Source: Gammaproteobacteria bacterium (lineage in GTDB: Bacteria > Pseudomonadota > Gammaproteobacteria > Steroidobacterales > Steroidobacteraceae). From it: a stretch of DNA of 64,000 nt. The notes below the pieces were generated by a model. The model worked only from the letters and a program-made list of their open reading frames with translations, was not told the origin of the DNA and ran no database searches. Below, piece by piece: positions 28,996-37,269 of this stretch (positions within the stretch are counted from its first letter, which is position 1; the number at the start of each line of letters is the position of its first letter). Made by a program: the position numbers and the translations under genes. The stretch covers positions 1 through 64,000 of the forward strand of contig VGVB01000009.1 of NCBI GenBank assembly GCA_016882265.1, read 5' to 3'.

Positions 28996-29031
28996 TCCGC
29001 TCGCTCCGCTCACGCCCGCACGATACCGGAT

Positions 29032-30549
29032 TCAGGCCAGCCAGACGCGCAGCGTCCGGCGGTCGACCTTCAGCATCGGCGTCAGCGGCAACTGCGTGAC
29101 ATAGCGGAACTCGTCGGGCGTCTTGTAGTCAGCCAGGCGCTCGCGGCACCACTGCCGCAGCTCGGCTTCCGCCGGCTGCGCCGCAGGGTCGGACGGCACG
29201 ATGAACGCAACGCCGATCTCGCCGATGACCGGCGTGGTCCGGCCGACCACCGCGGCCCTGGCCACGCCCGGATGTTCCTCGAGCACTCGTTCCACTTCGA
29301 GTGGATGCACGTTGTAGCCGCCGCGGATGTACCGGTCGGAAGCGCGCCCGAGCAGGATCAGGTTGCCCTGTTCGTCGAGCCGGCCGATGTCGTCGGTGAT
29401 CAGCCAGCCATCCGGCGTCAGCGCCCGGGCGGTGGCGAGTGGATCGTTCCAGTAGCCGCGCATCACGACCGGCCCGCGCACCCGGATCCGACCCGGTGCG
29501 CCCGCTACGACCGGCGCACCGTCGTCGGCCGTGATCTGGAGTTCGATCCCCTGCTGCGGCCGACCGACGGTCCGAAACAGCACTTCCGGCGGATCTTCGA
29601 AGCGGGTGCCGGTGATCGACGGCGACTCGGTCATCGCGTAGCGGACGATCATCGGGCAGCCGAGAGCGCGGGTCAGCGCCGCGATGAGTTCCGGCGGCGC
29701 CGGCGCCGTGGAAATGCCGCAGAAGCGCAGGCTCGACCGGTCGGCGGTCGCCAGCTCCGGCAATTCCAGCAGTTTTGCCCACTGCGTCGGCACACCGAAA
29801 GCCGCAGTGATCCGCTCGGCGACCATGAGCCGCAGCATCTCGCGTGCCGACCAGGGCACTGGCGTCAGCACGTAGGTCACGCCGAAGGCGACCTGCTGCC
29901 ACTGCTTGGCCATGTAGCCGGCGTGCGCAAACGGCAGCGGCAGCAGGCAGCGATCGTGGGCGGCGACCATCACGCCGGCGGTATCGACCGCAGCGGCAAG
30001 GTTCGCATGATCGTACCAGGCGCCCTTCGGCTCGCCGGTCGTGCCGCTGGTCCAGACGATGCACGCCGGCGCGTCGCGGGCCACCGCCGCCGCGTCCACC
30101 AAGCCATCCGTCCGCCGGTACGCGGCGGCCAGTTCGCTGCGCCGCAAGCTCGGAATCGGGCCGCCGGTGTCGGGCAGCTCCTGTTCGTCCGGCGTGATCA
30201 CGAGCGCGGGCGCGGCCTTTGCGAGGATTGCGCGCAGCTCGCGCGGGCCGAGTCGCGGATCGATGCCGGTCGCGATCGCACCGATCATCAGCACGGCGGC
30301 GGCGGCGATCGCGTAGTCCGCCGACGACGGCAACAGGATCGCCACCGGCTGGCCGCGGCGCACACCGCGCTCGAGCAGCAGCGCGGCCAGGCTGCGGGCG
30401 GAGCCCGCCCATGCGGCATAGCTCAGGCGCTCAGCGCCGACAACGAATGCCTCCCGAGCGCCGAAGCGCGCGCCGGCGGCGAGCAGCAGTTCGCCGAAAT
30501 TGCGGCAGTCGCCGGTCAGGACCGGCCGGCCGGGTTCCGCCGTGCTCAC
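29032..30549 (-). CDS. AMP-forming acyl-CoA synthetase
   Basis: A 505-residue ANL-superfamily ligase starting with GTG. The P-loop is IVWTSGTTGEPKGAW near residue 164; YAMTESPSITG is the adenine-binding motif; GYWNDPLATARALTPDGWLITDDIG and GRASDRYIRGGYNVHPLEVE are A7 and A8. The C-terminal catalytic lysine would be in TPMLKVDRRTLR, a variant of the usual GK(I/V)-RR. It would activate a carboxylic acid for the neighbouring beta-oxidation enzymes. Substrate unknown; gene order with crotonase and SDR suggests a medium-sized or branched acid. Confidence 0.9.
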   Translation of the reverse strand: MSTAEPGRPVLTGDCRNFGELLLAAGARFGAREAFVVGAERLSYAAWAGSARSLAALLLERGVRRGQPVAILLPSSADYAIAAAAVLMIGAIATGIDPRLGPRELRAILAKAAPALVITPDEQELPDTGGPIPSLRRSELAAAYRRTDGLVDAAAVARDAPACIVWTSGTTGEPKGAWYDHANLAAAVDTAGVMVAAHDRCLLPLPFAHAGYMAKQWQQVAFGVTYVLTPVPWSAREMLRLMVAERITAAFGVPTQWAKLLELPELATADRSSLRFCGISTAPAPPELIAALTRALGCPMIVRYAMTESPSITGTRFEDPPEVLFRTVGRPQQGIELQITADDGAPVVAGAPGRIRVRGPVVMRGYWNDPLATARALTPDGWLITDDIGRLDEQGNLILLGRASDRYIRGGYNVHPLEVERVLEEHPGVARAAVVGRTTPVIGEIGVAFIVPSDPAAQPAEAELRQWCRERLADYKTPDEFRYVTQLPLTPMLKVDRRTLRVWLA

Positions 30550-30565
30550 GCGACCGCCCGCGGAT

Positions 30566-31351
30566 TCAGCGCCCGGTGAACTGCGGCCGGCGCTTGGCGA
30601 GGAATGCCTGGATGCCCTCGCGCAGATCGGCCGAGCAGCTCAGATACGGCTGCAGGTCCAGTTCCGCGCGGAACGCGTCGTCGAGGCTGTGGATGCCGTT
30701 GCGCAGCGCGACCCGGATCCAGGCGACGACCATCGGCGCGACGTCATCGAAGCGCGCGGCCCACTGCTGCGCCACAGCCAGCGCCTGGCCCGGTTCGACC
30801 AGTTCATCGGCCAGTCCGAGCTGCGCGGCTTCCTCGCCGCTGACCGCCTCGGCCAGCATCAGCATGCGCCGCGTACGGGCCAGGCCGACACGGCGCTGCA
30901 GCGTGTGCAGCATGCCGGTGTCCGGCAGCACGCCGAGTCTGGCGAAGAACGCGCCGAGCCGCGCGTTCCTGGCGACGATCATGAAGTCACCGAGCAGTGC
31001 CAGCGCCAGACCCGCGGCATTGCAGTCGCCCTCGACCGCGCAGATCACAGGCTTGGTGCCATCCGCAACCGCGCGCGCGAGCGTTAGCGATTCCCGGTAC
31101 CATTCCCGCGCCTCCAGCGGACCGAGGTCCAGCGCGCCAAACTTCGACACGTCGGCGCCGGCGCAGAAGTGCCCGCCCGCTCCAGTCAGGATGATGGCCC
31201 GCACCGCCGGGTCGAGCTGCAGCTCGTTGCACCGCGCCGCCAGCTCCCGCCGCATTTCCCGGGTGTAGGCGTTGCGGCGCGCCGGGTTGCACAGTGTCAG
31301 GATCGCCGCGTTGCCGGCGCGCTCGAGGGTAATGCCTTCGGTGTCGGCCAC
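30566..31351 (-). CDS. Crotonase-family enoyl-CoA hydratase/isomerase
   Basis: A 261-residue crotonase. GGHFCAGADVSKFG forms the oxyanion region, and GDCNAAGLALAL lacks the first hydratase Glu. The second catalytic element reads VLPDTGMLHTL, with the Asp used by PaaG-type and other Delta3,Delta2-enoyl-CoA isomerases instead of the second hydratase Glu. It is therefore better viewed as an isomerase (or related crotonase) than as a classical hydratase; the MaoC protein of the adjoining operon could supply hydration. Short gaps to the ligase and SDR genes support one transcript. Confidence 0.87.
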   Translation of the reverse strand: MADTEGITLERAGNAAILTLCNPARRNAYTREMRRELAARCNELQLDPAVRAIILTGAGGHFCAGADVSKFGALDLGPLEAREWYRESLTLARAVADGTKPVICAVEGDCNAAGLALALLGDFMIVARNARLGAFFARLGVLPDTGMLHTLQRRVGLARTRRMLMLAEAVSGEEAAQLGLADELVEPGQALAVAQQWAARFDDVAPMVVAWIRVALRNGIHSLDDAFRAELDLQPYLSCSADLREGIQAFLAKRRPQFTGR

Positions 31352-31352
31352 G

Positions 31353-32267
31353 CTACGCTCCCGCCGGCGTCGCCGCCGCGGGCGCCGGCGGCCGGATCCC
31401 GTCGCGGAACGGATACGGCGACTTCATCAGTCCGATCGGCTCCAGCAGCGGCCCGAGGTGATTGCGGAAATGCTGGTCCAGCGCCGCCACCGTCCAGCCG
31501 CCGGCCCGGTACATGCCGGTGCCGTAGCGCGGGTGCTCGAGAATCACGACGCGCTCGCCGCCGGTGCCGAAGATCTGGCCCGAAATGTAGTTGCCGCGAT
31601 CGCTGGCCAGGTAGATCAGCATCGGGCCGTTCAACTCGGGGTCGAAGTACGGCAGCTCGACATCCTGGCCGTCCGCGCCCTTGAAGGTATCCGACATGCG
31701 CGTCGTCGCCAGCGGTGAAATGCCGTTGACGCGGATGCCGTAGCGTGCGAGCTCGAGCGCCAGCGTGTAGGTCAGCGAGGCGATCGCACCCTTCGCCGCG
31801 GCGTAGTTGGCCTGGCCGAAGTTGCCGAAGTGCGCCGCCGACACGGTCGTGATCAGTGCCCCGCCGGTGCCCTGGTCGCGCATCGCCAGCGCCGCCTGCT
31901 GCAGGCAGAAGAACGTGCCGAAGAAGTGCACGTCGAAGACCGCGCGCACGTCGTCCTCGCTCATCTTCAGGAAGGTCCGGTCGCGCACGATGCCGGCATT
32001 GGCCACCAGCACGTCGAGGTGCCCGAATTCGCGGCGACAGGTGGCGACGAGGTGTGTGGCACCGGCGGCCGTACCGATGTCGGAACCGTCGGCCATCGCG
32101 CGTCCGCCGCGGCCGCGGATCTCGGCCGCACAGTTCTCGGCCTCCGCGCTGTCGATGTCATTCACAACGACCGCGGCGCCCGCGCCGGCGAGTTGCAGGC
32201 AGTGCGCCCGGCCGATGCCGCGGCCACCACCGGTGACGACTGCGGCCTTGCCCTCCAGTTCCTTCAT
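31353..32267 (-). CDS. SDR dehydrogenase, MFE-2/3-hydroxyacyl-CoA dehydrogenase-like
   Basis: A 304-residue classical short-chain dehydrogenase. The cofactor site is VVTGGGRGIGRAH with acidic VVVNDID at the end of beta-2 (NAD preference); VANAGIV follows and the active site includes YAAAKGAI. The long C-terminus (SDRGNYISGQIFGTGGERVVILEHPRY) resembles the dehydrogenase part of peroxisomal multifunctional enzyme 2, which oxidises 3-hydroxyacyl-CoA. Start set at ATG 32267, preceded by GGGAG; reading further upstream gives non-conserved sequence. It lies between the ThDP enzyme and crotonase in one operon. Confidence 0.88.
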   Translation of the reverse strand: MKELEGKAAVVTGGGRGIGRAHCLQLAGAGAAVVVNDIDSAEAENCAAEIRGRGGRAMADGSDIGTAAGATHLVATCRREFGHLDVLVANAGIVRDRTFLKMSEDDVRAVFDVHFFGTFFCLQQAALAMRDQGTGGALITTVSAAHFGNFGQANYAAAKGAIASLTYTLALELARYGIRVNGISPLATTRMSDTFKGADGQDVELPYFDPELNGPMLIYLASDRGNYISGQIFGTGGERVVILEHPRYGTGMYRAGGWTVAALDQHFRNHLGPLLEPIGLMKSPYPFRDGIRPPAPAAATPAGA

Positions 32268-32299
32268 GCTGTTCGCTCTCCCTTCCCGGCAGCCGACAC

Positions 32300-34141
32300 T
32301 CAGTCGCGCTCTGCCTTGCCAACCATGTCCGCCAGCTCCTCCGCCGTAACCCGGCAGCCGTCCTCGCGGGCGATCGCCGCCGCCGCCCGATACATCGCGT
32401 ACGGCTGGCGCCGCAGTTCCTCCTGCGCCTCCGCCGGCAGCTCGGCGAAGTTGCCGCGCATCCAGGTCTGCACCAGCCAGATCGGCAGCAGCCGTCGTGA
32501 GGTTCGCGTGGCCTCGCAGCGCACGTTGATCAGCGACGGCAGACCCGAGTTGAACGAGCGCTCCAGCGCCGGGCGGATCTGGTCGGCCGTGGTCACATAC
32601 TCCGTATGACAGCCAAGCTCGGCGAACATCCGGTCGTAGCGGACATCGGGCAGGTTGGCCCACGAACCGTGCTGCGGAAAATACAGCGGCCCGCCGATCG
32701 TGCGACCGCCCCACGAGTCGTTGTTCAGCAGCACGACGACCGCCGGCAGCCGGTAGCGCAGCATCGTCTCCATGTCCATGCCGGAGAGCCCGAAGCCGCC
32801 ATCGCCGATCTGCGCGAGCACCTGCCGGCCCGGGCGCGCGACCTGAGCGCCGATCGCCATGCCGATGCTGTGGCCCAGGTGCTGGTGCAGTCCGGCATCG
32901 AGGACGTGGCCCTCGCGGGTAGCCACGACCTTGTCGGTCAGGTAATGCGAGCCGGTGTAGGAGTCGTAGATCAGCGTCGCGGACGGATCGAGGAAATCAC
33001 AGATCTCGGCGCCGAGGACATCCGGATGGATCGGCTGCGAGTCCCACTGCCGGCGCACCTTGTCCGCGCGCCGCCGCGCGACTTCCGCCCGCGTCCGCGC
33101 CAGTTGCTGCACCCAGGTCGTGCGATCGGGGCCGCGCTGCGACAGGCTGCGCACACAGTCGATCATCTGCCGCAGCACCAGGCGGGGGGAGCCGACCACC
33201 GTCGCCGCGGTCGGCAGGCCGTACCAGATGAGTTCCGGGTTCTGCTGGATCTGGATGAACCGCGTACCGGCCGCCCACACCGGTGGTTCGAACCAGCGAT
33301 CGAGGGCCGTGACCTGCATGCCGATCAGGCAGACGAGGTCCGCGTGCTCGGCGAAGCCGGTCCGGCATTCCTGCGTGAACGCCAGCGGATGGGTCTCCGG
33401 CAGCGCGCCCCGCGCGGTCCGGCGCGTAGTGGTCGGGATCTGCAGCAGCTCGGCGAGTTCCCGCAGCTCCGCGGCAGCGTCGGACCAGTACACGCCGTCG
33501 CCCGCGATCAGCAGCGGCCGCTCGGCGCGCAGCAGCGCCATCACCGCCTGCTCGACGAACGCCGGATCGCCGGCCGGCTGCGGGATCACCGGCGCCCGGT
33601 CGGCCGGCACGAAGTGTTTCTGCCGATCCGGGCCGGCGCCGCCCTGCGCCGTCTGCGGGACCGACAGCGCAATCGGTCCCGGCGGGAAATGCACCGCGTC
33701 GCGCAGCGCCTTGCGGATCCAGAACGCATCAGTGCGCCAGTCGAGGATGCGGTGCGTCCACTTGCAGGCGTCGGCGAACACCCGCTCCGCGTAGCCTTCC
33801 TGAATCGGGCTCAGGCCGTCCCGGCCCGGGTGATGCTGCGACACCATCACCACCAGCGGACTCAGGCAGCCACGCGCGTGATAGAGCGGTGCCAGCATGT
33901 TGGCCATGCCCGCCGCCATGGACACGAAACACACGCCCGGCTTGCGCGTGCAGCGCGCATACGCCTCCGCCGCGAAACCGGCGCTCGCCTCGTGGCGGAA
34001 ATGATAGAGCTGCGCGCCGCCGCGGCAGGCCTCCTCGATGGAGCTCCACTGCGCCCCGTGGACTCCGAACAGGCATTCTACCCCCTCGGCGATCAGGGTC
34101 TCACCGAGCACGCGGCCGCCGAAGGTATGGTCACTGCGCAT
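32300..34141 (-). CDS. ThDP-dependent enzyme, 2-hydroxyacyl-CoA lyase/oxalyl-CoA decarboxylase-like
   Basis: A 613-residue thiamine-diphosphate enzyme of the acetolactate synthase superfamily. The activating Glu is in HFRHEASAGFAAEAYAR near residue 50 and the ThDP/Mg motif is GDGGFGLSGMDMETMLRYR ending in LLNNDSWGG. About 65 residues follow the core (RRLLPIWLVQTWMRGNF onward), longer than in oxalyl-CoA decarboxylases and reminiscent of the C-terminal lid of bacterial 2-hydroxyacyl-CoA lyases. Acyl-CoA neighbours favour a CoA-thioester substrate. Start at ATG 34141 has GAGGA about 8 nt upstream; an ATG at about 34183 is possible. First gene of the operon, divergent from the AraC regulator. Reaction not certain. 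Confidence 0.8.
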   Translation of the reverse strand: MRSDHTFGGRVLGETLIAEGVECLFGVHGAQWSSIEEACRGGAQLYHFRHEASAGFAAEAYARCTRKPGVCFVSMAAGMANMLAPLYHARGCLSPLVVMVSQHHPGRDGLSPIQEGYAERVFADACKWTHRILDWRTDAFWIRKALRDAVHFPPGPIALSVPQTAQGGAGPDRQKHFVPADRAPVIPQPAGDPAFVEQAVMALLRAERPLLIAGDGVYWSDAAAELRELAELLQIPTTTRRTARGALPETHPLAFTQECRTGFAEHADLVCLIGMQVTALDRWFEPPVWAAGTRFIQIQQNPELIWYGLPTAATVVGSPRLVLRQMIDCVRSLSQRGPDRTTWVQQLARTRAEVARRRADKVRRQWDSQPIHPDVLGAEICDFLDPSATLIYDSYTGSHYLTDKVVATREGHVLDAGLHQHLGHSIGMAIGAQVARPGRQVLAQIGDGGFGLSGMDMETMLRYRLPAVVVLLNNDSWGGRTIGGPLYFPQHGSWANLPDVRYDRMFAELGCHTEYVTTADQIRPALERSFNSGLPSLINVRCEATRTSRRLLPIWLVQTWMRGNFAELPAEAQEELRRQPYAMYRAAAAIAREDGCRVTAEELADMVGKAERD

Positions 34142-34572
34142 CCGTCGATCCTCGCCCGTCAGGTCGCGACGGGTCGGCTGCATGGTAAACGTCGCACCCC
34201 GGCATGCAAACGGTCCGGGGAATCCAGAACCGGCTGCCAACGGCTCCCATCCGGCCAGATCCCGCCCGCCGGTCCCGGGGTCACTGCCCTCGCTGGGCGG
34301 CCTCGTCCAGCGTACCGGCAGGTCGCCATGGAACACGAAGTCCGTCGGTGCGGCGATCGAGGGTGCGCCGAGCGTCATACTGATGATGCTGCCGGAATAT
34401 CTGCAAGGCTGCAGCGTGCCCGCCGATAGTCCACTCGGTTGACCAACTTGCATTACAGACCGTTTCGCCGCTGTTGCCACGCCCTGTTTGACTCCAGCTC
34501 CACCCGCATCTACGATTGGCCACATTGATCCCAAATCCGGCCATACACAGATCCGATCCGGCATTGGCACCG
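34142..34572. promoter_or_regulatory. 431-bp divergent intergenic region, ThDP operon / AraC regulator
   Basis: No gene is supportable here. The region separates the acyl-CoA operon from its likely AraC-type regulator and should hold both promoters and the regulator's sites. A TTGACC at about 34438-34443 on the plus strand is a possible -35 without a convincing -10 partner. The segment around 34430-34540 is less GC-rich than its surroundings. I could not identify a reliable direct repeat. Confidence 0.4.
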
Positions 34573-35628
34573 ATGCACGGCCCGCTCAAGAACAAGGTCC
34601 AGTTCTACCTCAGCCGCATGCGGGCGCGCGGCTTCGGTGCCGCTGCCGTGCTCGAAGGCACGGACCTCGACGAGCAGAGCATCGGCGCCGCGTCGTTCTA
34701 TACGACACCGGACTCCTACCGCCGCATCATTGCCAACATGCTGCGGCTCACCGGCAATCCGCGCCTCGGCATCCAGCTCGGCAGTGAATTCAAGGTCAGC
34801 GATCTCGGCGTGCTCGGCTATGCCGCTCTCAGCAGCGCGACGCTGGCGCAGGCGCGCCACGTCATTCACCGCTACTACGCCCTCAACGAGTACATCCTGA
34901 TTCCGTCGAACTTCTGTCGCGACGGGCGCTGGTACAGCGAACTCCGGGAGTCGCTGCCGCTCGGTCCGCTGCTGCCGTTTGCGGTCGAGGAGTTCATCAG
35001 CCGGACGATCGCGCTGTCCACCAGCCTGACCAGCCGCCCGTTCCCGATCCTGAAGATCGGCGTGACCTACGCCGAGCCCGAGCGCAGCGACGACTATCAG
35101 CGGGCGTTCCGCTGCCCGGTCTGCTACGACCAGCCGCGCAACGTGATCGAGTTCGACATCGAGCGGCTGCAGGATCCGGTCACGCTGTCGGACCATGATG
35201 TCTTCACGATCTGCGACCAGCAGTGCCGCCTGCTGATCGAGGAACAGGACCAGCGCGATCGACTGGCCGACACGATCCAGCGCATCCTGCTCAACATGCC
35301 CGGCCGGTTCCCGTCGCTGGCCGGAATGGCGGAGCGACTCGGCGTCAGCGCCCGCACCCTGCGCCGGCAGCTACAGCAGGAAGGCGTCACCTACCAGCAG
35401 ACGCTCGATGCCACCCGCCGCAGTCTGGCCGAGCAGTACCTGCAGCACACGTCGCTGACGCCGAAGGAAATCGGTTTTCTGCTCGGCTACGCCAACGTCA
35501 GCCACTTCCGCCGTGCGTTCCGGAACTGGACTGGCCGGCGGGTCTCGGAGTACAGCCGGCACGGCAGCCCGCGGCGTGGTCTGCGGCGCCGGACACCGCT
35601 GATGCCGGCGCCGCGACTTCAGGACTGA
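34573..35628 (+). CDS. AraC-family transcriptional regulator (ArgR/OruR-like ligand domain)
   Basis: A 351-residue regulator. Residues 1-200 form the Arabinose_bd-type ligand domain typical of AraC regulators such as OruR (GIQLGSEFKVSDLGVLGYAALSSATL). The C-terminal 100 residues hold two HTH motifs: LAGMAERLGVSARTLRRQLQQEGVTY and KEIGFLLGYANVSHFRRAFRNWTG. Start set at ATG 34573; in-frame TTG codons at 34516 and 34525 are possible, and no strong ribosome site is seen. It lies between the two acyl-CoA operons, divergent from one and convergent with the other, so it probably controls at least the former (inference). Confidence 0.92.
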   Translation: MHGPLKNKVQFYLSRMRARGFGAAAVLEGTDLDEQSIGAASFYTTPDSYRRIIANMLRLTGNPRLGIQLGSEFKVSDLGVLGYAALSSATLAQARHVIHRYYALNEYILIPSNFCRDGRWYSELRESLPLGPLLPFAVEEFISRTIALSTSLTSRPFPILKIGVTYAEPERSDDYQRAFRCPVCYDQPRNVIEFDIERLQDPVTLSDHDVFTICDQQCRLLIEEQDQRDRLADTIQRILLNMPGRFPSLAGMAERLGVSARTLRRQLQQEGVTYQQTLDATRRSLAEQYLQHTSLTPKEIGFLLGYANVSHFRRAFRNWTGRRVSEYSRHGSPRRGLRRRTPLMPAPRLQD

Positions 35629-36107
35629 CCGGTCGCGCCGGAGTGCAGGTACAGCACCTGCAGGTCGTACAGCAGCGCCGGCTTGTCGCTGTCGCCAGCG
35701 TGTATCGCGATTTCGCTGGTCACCAGCGTGCCGCGCCGGTGGCGCTCGACCCGCTTGAGCCGCTGGCGCGCCCGGATCCGTGAGCCGGCGGGAACCGGCG
35801 CGAGAAAGCGCAGTCCGCCCGAACCGAAGTTGACCGCGCTCGCGTAATGGACCGGCTGCCACGCACGTGGCGCGGACAGCGCCGGCAGCAGCGACAGCAG
35901 CAGGAAACCATGCGCGACCGTGCCGCCAAACGGGCTCTCGCGCCGCGCGCGCTCGACGTCCACGTGGATCCACTGCCGGTCGCCGGTCAGGTCGGCGAAG
36001 CGGTCGATCATTTCCTGCGTCACCGTGACCGGCTGCGACCACGGGCCGAATTCCCCGGTGACGAAACCGGCCAGCGTCTCGACGTCGCGGACGTCCACCT
36101 CGTGCAC
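35619..36107 (-). CDS. MaoC-like (R)-enoyl-CoA hydratase
   Basis: A 162-residue single hotdog-fold MaoC protein. The catalytic signature LTGDRQWIHVDVERARRESPFGGTVAHGFL (residues about 40-70) contains the Asp/His pair and the HG that follows. Such proteins hydrate 2-enoyl-CoA to (R)-3-hydroxyacyl-CoA, matching an MFE-2-like SDR that oxidises that stereoisomer in the neighbouring operon. It is last in its operon, 7 bp after the thiolase stop, and overlaps the AraC gene tail by 10 bp. Confidence 0.9.
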   Translation of the reverse strand: MHEVDVRDVETLAGFVTGEFGPWSQPVTVTQEMIDRFADLTGDRQWIHVDVERARRESPFGGTVAHGFLLLSLLPALSAPRAWQPVHYASAVNFGSGGLRFLAPVPAGSRIRARQRLKRVERHRRGTLVTSEIAIHAGDSDKPALLYDLQVLYLHSGATGQS

Positions 36108-36114
36108 GGCCAGT

Positions 36115-37269
36115 TCAGTCCCGGCCGAGAATGACGATACCGCAGGCCTGCGGTGCGCCGCCGATGTTGTGACTGAGGGCGAGCGTCGCGCCCGGTACCT
36201 GCCGGGCCCCGGCCTCGCCGCGCAACTGCAGCGTGTTTTCGTAGAGCATGCGCACGCCGGTCGCGCCGGTCGGATGCCCGAAGCTCTTCAGGCCGCCGTC
36301 GGTGTTCACCGGCAGCTCGCCGGTGAGGTGGAACACCTGCGCATCGATGCACTCCCTGGCGGCGCCGCGGGCGCAGAAGCCGAGGTCCTCATAGGTGAGC
36401 AGTTCAGTCAGCGTGAAGCAGTCGTGCACCTGGGCGATGTCGATCTGGCGGAACGGATCGGTGATACCGGCCTGGCGATAGCAGTCCCGTGCGGCGCTGC
36501 GCGTCGGCTTCCAGCCGAGGAAGTCGAAGTCCGGGTCGGACTGCGGATTCGGCCCCAGCATGATCGAGACGCCCTTCAGCCAGACCGGCTCCTTGCGCCA
36601 GCCACGGGCCCGGTCCGCCCGCGACAGGATCAGGGCGGCCGCACCATCCGACTGCGCCGCGCAATCATAGAGCCCGAACGGCCACGAAATGATCCGCGCC
36701 TGCAGCACATCGTCGGTGGTGATGAGCTTCTTCAGCATGCTCTTCGGCGCCAGCGTGCCGTTGGCGTGGTTCTTCACCGCGATCTTCGCCAGTTCCAGGC
36801 GCCCGGCGCCGTAGGTCTCGAAGTACTTCGCCGCGCACAGCGCGAACCAGCCGGCCGGAGTCATCGGCAGGCCGCGGGTCGTATTCAGCATCACGCTCGG
36901 CCCGGCGACGCCGCGGTCCTTGGGCTTGTCGAAGCCGACCACCAGCACCGTGTCGTACAGGCCCGCGGCGATCGACATCGCCGCGCAGCGGAAGGCATCG
37001 GTGCCGGTCGCGCAGAAGTTCTGCACCAGCGTGATCGGCAGGTCGAACAGCTTCAGCGACTCGGCGACCTCGGCCGTGCCGCGCGACGGATAGAGCGCGC
37101 CACAGAACACCGCATCGAGCTGCCGCTGCGGCTGGTCCAGGCCGGCGTCGGCGTAGGCCTCGAACGCGGCCTCGACGATCAGGTCCTCGGCCGACATCGT
37201 CCAGTTCTCGCCGAACACCGAGCAGCCGGCGCCGACGATGGCGACGCGGTCGCGCAGACTCTCAGGCAT
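36115..37269 (-). CDS. SCP-x-type thiolase (acyl-CoA acetyltransferase)
   Basis: A 384-residue thiolase of the SCP-x/lipid-transfer branch. The nucleophilic Cys is C86 in LVQNFCATGTDAF; the C-terminal catalytic blocks are FGHPTGATGVRM and SHNIGGAPQACGI. These enzymes cleave 3-oxoacyl-CoA and often depend on a DUF35/OB-fold partner, here encoded by the upstream overlapping gene (8-bp overlap). Start set at ATG 37269, because the further upstream reading frame lies in the neighbour and is not conserved. Chain-length preference cannot be read from sequence. Confidence 0.9.
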   Translation of the reverse strand: MPESLRDRVAIVGAGCSVFGENWTMSAEDLIVEAAFEAYADAGLDQPQRQLDAVFCGALYPSRGTAEVAESLKLFDLPITLVQNFCATGTDAFRCAAMSIAAGLYDTVLVVGFDKPKDRGVAGPSVMLNTTRGLPMTPAGWFALCAAKYFETYGAGRLELAKIAVKNHANGTLAPKSMLKKLITTDDVLQARIISWPFGLYDCAAQSDGAAALILSRADRARGWRKEPVWLKGVSIMLGPNPQSDPDFDFLGWKPTRSAARDCYRQAGITDPFRQIDIAQVHDCFTLTELLTYEDLGFCARGAARECIDAQVFHLTGELPVNTDGGLKSFGHPTGATGVRMLYENTLQLRGEAGARQVPGATLALSHNIGGAPQACGIVILGRD

